Shown here: one piece after another, positions 7,535-12,698 of the stretch
Layout of the letters: every line of letters starts with the position of its first letter
Position numbering within the stretch: position 1 is the first letter of the stretch
Assembly (NCBI GenBank): GCA_964564915.1
Contig: CAZMCU010000038.1
Coordinates: forward strand, 1 to 16,747
Origin: JAFGBM01 sp964564915
GTDB lineage: Bacteria > Actinomycetota > Actinomycetes > Actinomycetales > Demequinaceae
Direction: 5' to 3'
Length of the DNA: 16,747 nt
The notes under the pieces: generated by a model
The model's database searches: none
Told to the model about the DNA's origin: nothing
What the model saw: only the letters and a program-made list of their open reading frames with translations
Translations under genes and position numbers: made by a program

Positions 7535-7592
7535 GACCATAGCCTACGGTTGCCCCGGCTCGGGAGTCGTCACCCGGGGGTAACCTGGTGGG
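7535..7592. promoter_or_regulatory. Divergent promoter region between dapD and a small membrane-protein gene
   Basis: Two face-away -10-like boxes occupy this 58-base gap: TAGGCT on the minus strand (7546-7541) and TAACCT on the plus strand (7581-7586). Each ends six bases before its start codon (ATG 7534, GTG 7593), predicting leaderless mRNAs. Between them an imperfect GC-rich dyad (CCCCGG 7553-7558, CCGGGG 7574-7579) could affect both promoters. The -35 regions must overlap in the middle, so the two promoters may compete. Confidence 0.55.
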
Positions 7593-7955
7593 GTGAGCGA
7601 CTACCTTGAGCGCGACGAGAACTACGAGCCCGTGACCCTCCCCTCTCCCGGCGAGTTGTTGCACTGGGGCGATCTTCACGGTGCCCCGCCGCCTCCGTCG
7701 ACCGTGCCCCAGGATGGCGACTTCACAAGGTTCGTTCGGCGGCGTTCCCTGGGGCGAACCGTAGTCGCCGCGATCGTTTCGGTAGCGGCGGTGGGCGGGG
7801 GCGCATGGGGTATCGCTTCACTCACGGGCGCGGGGGGGCCCCAGGGGGTCGGAATGTACTTCGCCGCCTTGGGCGCAGCGGCGGCGGGAATCGCGATCAT
7901 CGTGGGGGTGTGGCGCTGGGCCAACCGCCGGAAGCTGGCGCTTCCCCGGCTCTGA
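7593..7955 (+). CDS. Small two-helix membrane protein, 120 residues, function unknown
   Basis: I do not recognise the family. An acidic, Pro-rich N-terminal part (about 1-44) is followed by TRFVRRRSLGR (45-55). Two hydrophobic helices (about 56-77 and 86-108) are separated by a short Gly-rich loop, and a basic end (RWANRRKLALPRL) follows. By the positive-inside rule both ends are cytoplasmic and only the loop is exposed. GTG 7593 is supported by TAACCT six bases upstream and by the absence of a ribosome site, as expected for a leaderless message. The TRFV and VWRWA motifs recur at matching places in the next gene, suggesting two diverged copies. It lies between dapD and dapE, a position occupied by small membrane-protein genes in some actinobacteria, but no link to lysine synthesis is shown. 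Confidence 0.72.
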   Translation: MSDYLERDENYEPVTLPSPGELLHWGDLHGAPPPPSTVPQDGDFTRFVRRRSLGRTVVAAIVSVAAVGGGAWGIASLTGAGGPQGVGMYFAALGAAAAGIAIIVGVWRWANRRKLALPRL

Positions 7956-7992
7956 CGTTTCCCACCCCGGTGCCCTTGCGGTGCTAACGGCG

Positions 7993-7998
7993 TAGCCT
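7993..7998 (+). promoter_or_regulatory. -10 box of leaderless promoter for the 127-residue gene
   Basis: TAGCCT ends six bases before the GTG at 8005. No Shine-Dalgarno-like sequence lies in the six-base gap (GGCAGT), so a leaderless transcript is the simplest reading. No clear -35 is seen. Confidence 0.5.
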
Positions 7999-8004
7999 GG
8001 CAGT

Positions 8005-8388
8005 GTGACGGAGTGGTGGCAGGAGGGGACGGACGACGTCCCCGCAGAGGTTCCCCGGCGTGACTACGTACCGCCAGCGGACCTGTCCGATCCGCGTACG
8101 GTGCTCACGAACCCCGAAGTCACCAGGTTCGTGCCCGAAGGGCACGGAAGGCGGATCCTCATCGCATGGATCGCGACGGGGATCGCGCTGTGGATCGTCG
8201 TCACGGCGGTGCTCGACCTCGTCCACTGGACTCAGACGAGCGATCTGAATCTTCGATCACTCGGCCTCTGGATTTTCACCGGCGTCGTCATCAGAGTCGT
8301 GTTGTCCGCGGCCGTCGCCTGGTTTGTCTGGCGCTGGGCTCGACAAGGAGACCCTCGCGATCGGGGAGGTTCGCGGTTCATCGTGTGA
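8005..8388 (+). CDS. Small two-helix membrane protein, 127 residues, likely relative of the preceding gene
   Basis: The family is not recognised. The layout mirrors the preceding protein: an acidic cytoplasmic N-terminal part (1-38), VTRFVPEGHGRR (39-50), helix one (about 51-72), a polar loop (DLVHWTQTSDLNLRS), helix two (about 86-110) ending in VWRWARQGDPRDR, and a basic tail. TRFV lies at 40-43 and VWRWA at 108-112, against 45-48 and 106-110 in its neighbour. The bases encoding TRFV are also close in the two genes. GTG 8005 is chosen over GTG 8003 (out of frame) and is set by TAGCCT six bases upstream. The gap to the previous stop is 49 bases and to the dapE start 25 bases. Each of the three genes has its own -10-like box, so they seem to be separate transcription units. 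Confidence 0.72.
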   Translation: MTEWWQEGTDDVPAEVPRRDYVPPADLSDPRTVLTNPEVTRFVPEGHGRRILIAWIATGIALWIVVTAVLDLVHWTQTSDLNLRSLGLWIFTGVVIRVVLSAAVAWFVWRWARQGDPRDRGGSRFIV

Positions 8389-8401
8389 GGGATCCGGTGG
8401 C

Positions 8402-8407
8402 TACGCT
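8402..8407 (+). promoter_or_regulatory. -10 box of leaderless dapE promoter
   Basis: TACGCT ends six bases before ATG 8414. The intervening GGACCC is not a ribosome site. This decides the dapE start against an upstream in-frame start at 8324, which would add 30 residues overlapping the preceding gene. Confidence 0.5.
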
Positions 8408-8413
8408 GGACCC

Positions 8414-9499
8414 ATGACGCTCGATCTTCACGGCCCCGTTGGGGTTCTCGCTCAGCACCTGATCGACATCGAATCCGTGAGCGGGAACGAGAAGCCGCTC
8501 GCCGATGCGGTCGAGGCGGCGCTGCGGAAGTGTCCTCATCTGGACGTCGTACGGGACGGCGACGCCATCGTCGCCCGTACCTCGCTCGGAAGGTCGGAGA
8601 GGATCGCCATCGCGGGGCACCTCGATACCGTTCCGGTCGCGGCGAACCTTCCCTCACGCGTGGAAGGCGACATCTTGTGGGGCAGGGGTGCGGTTGACAT
8701 GAAGGGTGGGGTGGCGATCCTCCTCTCCCTCGCGGCCGAACTCCAATCTCCCCATCGGGACGTGACGTGGATCCTGTACGACCACGAGGAGGTCGAGGAG
8801 GCCAAGAACGGCCTCGGTCGACTCGCGCGAAACCACCCCGAGCTTCTCGACGTCGACTTCGCCGTTCTCGCGGAGCCCACCGACGGTCGCATCGAGGGCG
8901 GCTGCAATGGGACGCTCAGGGTCGAGGCTCACGTGCCGGGTGTCGCGGCGCATTCCGCCCGTGCGTGGAAGGGAGTGAACGCGATCCATGATGCCGCCCC
9001 CATCCTCGCCGTTCTCGCCGACTACTCGCCCGCCACCGTGACGGTCGATGGGCTGGAGTATCGCGAGGGGCTCAACGCGGTGGCGATCGTCGGTGGCCGG
9101 GCGGGGAACATCATTCCCGATCGTTGCACCGTAGCGGTGAACTACCGCTACGCCCCGTCGCGGACCGGCGATGAGGCCGTGGCTCACGTGCGAGACCTCC
9201 TCAACGGTGCCGGAGTCGAGGGCCTGACGATCGACGTCGTCGATCACGGTTCGGCGTGCCGTCCGGGCCTCGATGCCCCTCTTGCGCGGACCTTCGTCGA
9301 GTCTGTCGCCGCGACCGGCGCGGGCGAGCCGCGAGCGAAGCTGGGGTGGACCGACGTTGCGCGCTTCGGGGCACTGGGGATACCGGCGGTGAACTTCGGC
9401 CCGGGTGATCCTGAACTCGCCCACGCCGACGACGAAAGGGTGAGTGTCGCCCAGATCGAGCAAGTGCGAAAGGGGTTGGTGTCGTGGCTAAGCGAATGA
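8414..9499 (+). CDS. dapE: Succinyl-diaminopimelate desuccinylase (DapE)
   Basis: This 361-residue dinuclear zinc hydrolase of the M20 family would remove succinate from N-succinyl-LL-DAP, giving LL-DAP for meso-DAP and lysine. Metal and catalytic residues are in place: H69 and D71 in AGHLDTVPV, D95 in GRGAVDMKGG, E125/E126 in YDHEEVEEAKNG, E154 in LAEPTDG and H337 near the C-terminus in HADDERV. The middle section, about 165-280, is the dimerisation lid with GVAAHSARAWKGVNAIH, and the length suits the family. ATG 8414 is chosen because a TACGCT box lies six bases upstream and the product then begins at the conserved LIDIESVSGNE region. The TGA stop overlaps the next gene (internal ATGA at 9496-9499). 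ArgE-like deacetylases share the fold, but the dapD/dapC context favours DapE. Confidence 0.94.
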   Translation: MTLDLHGPVGVLAQHLIDIESVSGNEKPLADAVEAALRKCPHLDVVRDGDAIVARTSLGRSERIAIAGHLDTVPVAANLPSRVEGDILWGRGAVDMKGGVAILLSLAAELQSPHRDVTWILYDHEEVEEAKNGLGRLARNHPELLDVDFAVLAEPTDGRIEGGCNGTLRVEAHVPGVAAHSARAWKGVNAIHDAAPILAVLADYSPATVTVDGLEYREGLNAVAIVGGRAGNIIPDRCTVAVNYRYAPSRTGDEAVAHVRDLLNGAGVEGLTIDVVDHGSACRPGLDAPLARTFVESVAATGAGEPRAKLGWTDVARFGALGIPAVNFGPGDPELAHADDERVSVAQIEQVRKGLVSWLSE

Positions 9500-10254
9500 C
9501 GGATGGGGCCGGGCATTACCGGAGGGGATCGGTCATTCTCCGGGGTAGCCAAGTGCCGGAGTCGAGTAGCGCGGCGGAGTTCCTTTCCGGACGGAAGGCC
9601 CCCGAATGGGTTGACCTTGACCCATGGAGGGTCTTGAGGATCCAAAGCGAGTTCGTCGAGGGTTTCGAGGCTCTCGCCGAGTTGGGCCCGGCCATCTCCG
9701 TCTTCGGGTCGGCTCGGACCCATCGGAATTCGCAAGAGTATGCATGGGCGGAGCAGATTGGCCGACTCCTCGTAGGCGCGGGCTACACCGTGATCACGGG
9801 CGGGGGCCCCGGGGTGATGGAGGCGGCGAACAAGGGGGCCGCCGAAGCGGGAGGAATATCCGTTGGACTGGGAATCGAGCTCCCCGCCGAGCAGGCGATC
9901 AACGACTACGTCAACCTTGGCATCAACTTCCGATACTTCTTCGTCCGCAAGACGATGTTCGTCAAGTACGCCCAAGGGTTCATCGCCCTTCCCGGCGGGT
10001 TGGGGACACTCGACGAACTATTCGAGTCCTTGACCCTGGTGCAGACGCGAACGGTTCGGCACTTTCCGATCGTGCTAGTGGGGCACGCGTACTGGGACAA
10101 CCTCGTAGCGTGGCTTCGGGACACGGTGGCGGCGGAGGCGAAGATCGCGAAGGGAGACCTCGACCTTTTCCAGGTGACCGACGACCCGGCGGAGGCCGTC
10201 TCAATCGTGTGTGAGTATCGGAGGAGGGCGACCGCCGACACTCCATCCGGGTAG
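9484..10254 (+). CDS. LOG-family nucleotide 5'-monophosphate phosphoribohydrolase (TIGR00730 type)
   Basis: This 256-residue Rossmann-like protein belongs to the LYSINE DECARBOXYLASE-misnamed LOG family. Characterised members cleave cytokinin riboside monophosphates or other nucleotide monophosphates to base and ribose 5-phosphate. Signatures are GGGPGVMEAANKGA (about 106-119) and PGGLGTLDE (170-178), whose Glu is catalytic in the family, plus NFRYFFVRKTMFVKYA before it. An extended N-terminal part (about 1-70) with RKAPEWVDLDPWRVLRIQSEFVEGFE is usual in actinobacterial paralogues and makes this longer than the plant-like LOGs of about 190 residues. GTG 9484 is preferred because AAAGGGG (9469-9475) lies eight bases upstream. 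ATG 9496 overlaps the dapE stop as ATGA and is the alternative. Co-translation with dapE is likely. The physiological substrate is unknown, and it should not be called a lysine decarboxylase despite its neighbours. Confidence 0.88.
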   Translation: MAKRMTDGAGHYRRGSVILRGSQVPESSSAAEFLSGRKAPEWVDLDPWRVLRIQSEFVEGFEALAELGPAISVFGSARTHRNSQEYAWAEQIGRLLVGAGYTVITGGGPGVMEAANKGAAEAGGISVGLGIELPAEQAINDYVNLGINFRYFFVRKTMFVKYAQGFIALPGGLGTLDELFESLTLVQTRTVRHFPIVLVGHAYWDNLVAWLRDTVAAEAKIAKGDLDLFQVTDDPAEAVSIVCEYRRRATADTPSG

Positions 10255-10294
10255 ACTGGTGGGGGCCGCGCGCACCGCGCGGCGACGCAAGGAG
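10252..10294 (+). promoter_or_regulatory. Promoter and structured 5' leader of the DUF3117 gene
   Basis: TAGACT at 10252-10257 is a -10-like box whose first three bases are the stop codon of the preceding gene. Transcription starting about 10264 would place GCCGCGCG (10265-10272) and CGCGCGGC (10276-10283), a perfect eight-base-pair stem with a CAC loop, right at the 5' end of the mRNA. The ribosome site AAGGAG (10289-10294) follows, 11 bases before the ATG. A stem at the extreme 5' end may protect the message from 5'-dependent decay. Confidence 0.5.
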
Positions 10295-10305
10295 AAGAGC
10301 CCCAC

Positions 10306-10473
10306 ATGGCTGCGATGAAACCCCGTACCGGTGACGGTCCCATGGAGGTCGTCAAAGAAGGTCGTGGTTATGTCTTGCGCCTCCCGCTTGAGGGTGGTGG
10401 CCGCTTGGTCGTGGAAATGAGCGCCGACGAGGTCAAGCAGTTGGGCGACGCTCTCCAGTCCGCGCTTCCGTAA
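10306..10473 (+). CDS. DUF3117 domain protein, 55 residues
   Basis: This is a very small but well conserved actinobacterial protein of unknown function (Rv1211 type). The sequence runs MAAMKPRTGDGPMEVVKEGRG, then an alternating beta segment YVLRLPLEGGGRLVVEMS (about 22-39), and a short helix ADEVKQLGDALQSAL (about 40-54). The MKPRTGDGP start and EGGGRLVVE are hallmark strings of the family. It has no signal or membrane segment. AAGGAG lies 11 bases upstream of ATG 10306. A second in-frame ATG, the fourth codon, is a possible alternative start. It ends only six bases before the stop of the convergent methyltransferase gene, with no visible terminator between them. In other actinobacteria it likewise lies near glycogen, LOG or sigE genes; this does not reveal its role. 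Confidence 0.93.
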   Translation: MAAMKPRTGDGPMEVVKEGRGYVLRLPLEGGGRLVVEMSADEVKQLGDALQSALP

Positions 10474-10479
10474 GGCGTT

Positions 10480-11112
10480 CTAGTCCTTCACAGCGAGAAG
10501 CAGACCGTCGCCGGAGGGCAACAGGACGACGGTGAGATCGTCCATTCCTCGCACGGTCCTCAGGGTGTCGCGGATCGCGGTGGTATTGGCATCGCGTTGA
10601 GCGGGGTCCGGAACCTTCGAGTGCCAAAGCGAGTTGTCGACCGCGAGCACGCCCCCGACACGGAGCATTCGGAGCGCGTGGTCCACGTAGGCCGGGTACT
10701 CGGACTTGGTGGCGTCGACGAAGACCATGTCGTATCCCCCGTCCGTCAATCGCGGCAGGATCGTCAGCGCCGCACCGGTGATGAGTCGCACGCGCTCCGG
10801 GGGGATCCGAGCGGCTTTCAGCGTCTCGCGGGCGACTCGATGGTGTTCGGGCTCGACGTCGATTGACGTGATGACCCCGGCGGGGTTCATCCCACGGGCG
10901 AGGTAGACCGTCGACACGCCCGCCCCCGTGCCCACCTCGGCGATGGCATGCGCGTCGATGACGTGCGCTATGAGCCTCAAGACGGCACCGGAACCCGGGA
11001 GAACGGGAACGCATCCGAGTTCCTCCGCCGCCTCTCTCGCGCTGAGGACGACCTCATCCTCGGCGACGAAGTCCTCGCAGTACGCCCAATTGGCGAGAGC
11101 CTCGGAAGTCAT
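10480..11112 (-). CDS. SAM-dependent O-methyltransferase (COMT-like, Rv1220c type)
   Basis: This 210-residue cytoplasmic enzyme has the class I methyltransferase fold of the catechol/caffeoyl-CoA O-methyltransferase family (Methyltransf_3). The SAM-binding motif I is IAEVGTGAGVSTVYLARG (about 57-74), followed by ITSIDVEPEHHRVARE with the acidic residue that holds the SAM ribose. D133 in FVDATKSEY and D159/N160 in AVDNSLWHSKV match the divalent-metal ligands of COMT, so metal-dependent methylation of a vicinal diol is plausible; the natural substrate is unknown. ATG 11112 is chosen because GAGGAGG (11122-11116) lies just upstream; the longer frame, from 11175, would add 21 poorly conserved residues. 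It is transcribed away from sigE, the arrangement also found in mycobacteria, so the two may share regulation. Confidence 0.92.
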   Translation of the reverse strand: MTSEALANWAYCEDFVAEDEVVLSAREAAEELGCVPVLPGSGAVLRLIAHVIDAHAIAEVGTGAGVSTVYLARGMNPAGVITSIDVEPEHHRVARETLKAARIPPERVRLITGAALTILPRLTDGGYDMVFVDATKSEYPAYVDHALRMLRVGGVLAVDNSLWHSKVPDPAQRDANTTAIRDTLRTVRGMDDLTVVLLPSGDGLLLAVKD

Positions 11113-11129
11113 GGTCCTCCTCGCGCTCC

Positions 11130-11135
11130 ATCGTA
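11130..11135 (-). promoter_or_regulatory. Possible -10 box for the O-methyltransferase gene
   Basis: On the minus strand TACGAT (11135-11130) lies 17 bases before ATG 11112, with GAGGAGG between. It would leave a leader of only about 11 bases, short for a message with a ribosome site, so a promoter further upstream is equally possible. Confidence 0.3.
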
Positions 11136-11167
11136 TCGGGGCGGGTTCACGCGAGACGTTACGGGGT

Positions 11168-11217
11168 GAGTGCACTCCCGGCGGGGACGTGGGAACATAG
11201 GGGGAGGAGAAGTCGTT
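11168..11217 (+). promoter_or_regulatory. Candidate ECF-sigma promoter and palindrome upstream of sigE
   Basis: GGGAAC (11191-11196), 17 bases, then CGTT (11214-11217) fits the GGAAC/CGTT pattern used by actinobacterial ECF sigma factors of the SigE/SigH/SigR type. It lies 23 bases before the sigE GTG, giving a short leader with GGAGG at 11229-11233. This suggests self-activation of sigE, as known for mycobacterial sigE. A perfect ten-base palindrome, GAGTGCACTC (11168-11177), lies just upstream and could bind a regulator of either divergent gene. Confidence 0.5.
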
Positions 11218-11240
11218 GAGGGAGATGTGGAGGCGGAACA

Positions 11241-11855
11241 GTGAGTAACATTGCCCTGCCCCCGACCCCTCCGCAGGATCTGACCGTTGCTGAGAACTTT
11301 GGGGTGGTCGGCGCCCCCGATCTCACCTGGGAAGCGATCGTCCGGGACCACTCGGTACGCGTCTACCGCCTTGCCCTTCACCTCACGGGAAACCCCCACG
11401 ACGCCGAGGACCTTACGCAGGACGTCTTCGTCCGGGTCTTCAACTCGCTTTCCCAATATAAGCCGGGAACCTTCGAGGGCTGGTTGCACCGCATCACCAC
11501 CAACCTGTTCCTCGATCGCGTGCGTCGTCGCAAGCGGATACGGTTCGACTGGATGGGAGACGACGATGTCGCCGTCTCGACGGCCGATAGTTTCGATCGG
11601 CACGAGCGCAGCGGTCAACCGGAAGACGTCTTCGACATGGTCAACCTTGACGACGATATCCTCGAAGCCCTTGCCGAACTTCCGCCCGAATACCGAGCCG
11701 CCGTCGTTCTCTCGGACATCGAGGGTTTGTCGTACGAGGAGATCGCGGTCACCCTGGGAGTCAAGATGGGGACCGTTAGGTCACGGCTGTCGAGAGCCCG
11801 CGCACGCTTGCGGGAGTCGCTTGCCCACCGCGCACCGACGGGGGGCACCGAATGA
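11241..11855 (+). CDS. sigE: ECF RNA polymerase sigma factor, SigE-like
   Basis: This 204-residue group IV sigma factor would direct RNA polymerase to envelope-stress promoters. Residues about 33-101 form region 2, with DAEDLTQDVFVRVF (core binding) and GWLHRITTNLFLDRVRRRKR (-10 recognition). An acidic linker with DRHERSGQPEDVFDMV follows. Residues about 136-190 form region 4, with the helix-turn-helix LSYEEIAVTLGVKMGTVRSRLSRAR that reads the -35. GTG 11241 follows GGAGG with seven bases between and sits just after a candidate ECF promoter. Assignment to the SigE branch rests on context: a divergent O-methyltransferase gene upstream, and an anti-sigma factor and HtrA downstream, as in mycobacteria. 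The stop overlaps the anti-sigma start as ATGA, giving coupled, near equal synthesis of the two partners. Confidence 0.93.
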   Translation: MSNIALPPTPPQDLTVAENFGVVGAPDLTWEAIVRDHSVRVYRLALHLTGNPHDAEDLTQDVFVRVFNSLSQYKPGTFEGWLHRITTNLFLDRVRRRKRIRFDWMGDDDVAVSTADSFDRHERSGQPEDVFDMVNLDDDILEALAELPPEYRAAVVLSDIEGLSYEEIAVTLGVKMGTVRSRLSRARARLRESLAHRAPTGGTE

Positions 11856-12691
11856 CCACACGTCACCTGGGGAAGCGGCTGTCGCAATTGCTCGATGGCA
11901 GGCTCACCGGCGAAGAGACTCTTGAGGCGATGGCGCACCTGGAGTCGTGCCCCACGTGCAACGAGGAGTGGGAAGACTTGCGGCGCGATCGCGAGGCCCT
12001 TCAGACATCGGGCTCGGGGATCGACATGCGCAACGCCCAGAAGTTGTTGAACCGTGACCGCATCGCCGAGATTGCCCAAGCCGAACCTCGGAGGCACGTT
12101 AAGGTCGCTGGGGGTGTTCGGCCCCATTTCATACGCGCCACGTTGCTCTCCACCGCGGGCGTGACGGTGGTGCTTGCGCTCTTGTACGCGCTCGGAGAAC
12201 CCGGAGTGGTGAGCCCGGACGCGTTCATCGCCGAAGCGGTTCATCATGGCCCGGACCTTCGGGTCGTTCCCTCCTCTTCGGCGGCGGACGAGGTTCTCGC
12301 CCCGTGGGTACACCCCGAATGGGGAGAGGGCACCATTGCGCCCACCCAGGCCGTCCGGACGGAGGCTAACGGTGTGCATGTGGTCCGGGCTCTGGTTCTC
12401 GTTGGGGGCGACGAATTGATGGTCTCGGAGGTGAAGGGGCAGTTGCCATCCGAACCGACCGATCCCCTCGTGAGGGTTGAGCACGAGGCACGGGACGTCT
12501 TCCAGGTAGAGGGCGAGGATTCCACGATCTTTTTCGAGTCGGAGGATGCCGTCGTGAGACTCGACTGCACCTGCTCGCTCGAGTCGTTGCTTGCCGTCGC
12601 GGATACGTTCCCGGAGAGTAGAGACCCGGGCGTCTTCGAACGCCTGGGGCAAGGCGTGGGGGCCGTTGCTAACGCAGTCACGGGAGGCTGA
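11852..12691 (+). CDS. rseA: Membrane-spanning zinc-finger anti-sigma factor (RseA-like)
   Basis: This 279-residue partner would hold the sigma factor inactive until stress. The N-terminal zinc-binding anti-sigma domain carries the H29-x3-C33-x2-C36 motif (AHLESCPTCNEEW) within a short helical segment. A single membrane helix spans about 96-113 (ATLLSTAGVTVVLALLYAL), and about 165 residues lie outside. The mycobacterial RseA is, as I recall, shorter and without such an exterior, so this is a different sensor layout. The external part ends in STIFFESEDAVVRLDCTCSLESLLAVADTFPES, which recalls the end of LolA/RseB or DUF4367-type domains; C239 and C241 form its only Cys pair. ATG overlaps the sigE stop. 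htrA begins seven bases after its stop. Likely control is by regulated proteolysis or redox change, which is inference. Confidence 0.88.
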   Translation: MTTRHLGKRLSQLLDGRLTGEETLEAMAHLESCPTCNEEWEDLRRDREALQTSGSGIDMRNAQKLLNRDRIAEIAQAEPRRHVKVAGGVRPHFIRATLLSTAGVTVVLALLYALGEPGVVSPDAFIAEAVHHGPDLRVVPSSSAADEVLAPWVHPEWGEGTIAPTQAVRTEANGVHVVRALVLVGGDELMVSEVKGQLPSEPTDPLVRVEHEARDVFQVEGEDSTIFFESEDAVVRLDCTCSLESLLAVADTFPESRDPGVFERLGQGVGAVANAVTGG

Positions 12692-12698
12692 GCAGTAC

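Noticed and set aside
8654..9463. Minus-strand open frame of 269 codons opposite dapE
   Set aside because: It is a shadow of dapE, with no motif and low-complexity Arg/Gly composition.
9484..10254. Lysine decarboxylase annotation for the LOG-family gene, attractive beside dapE
   Set aside because: PGGxGTxxE proteins were historically misnamed; they lack a PLP site and characterised members are nucleotide phosphoribohydrolases.
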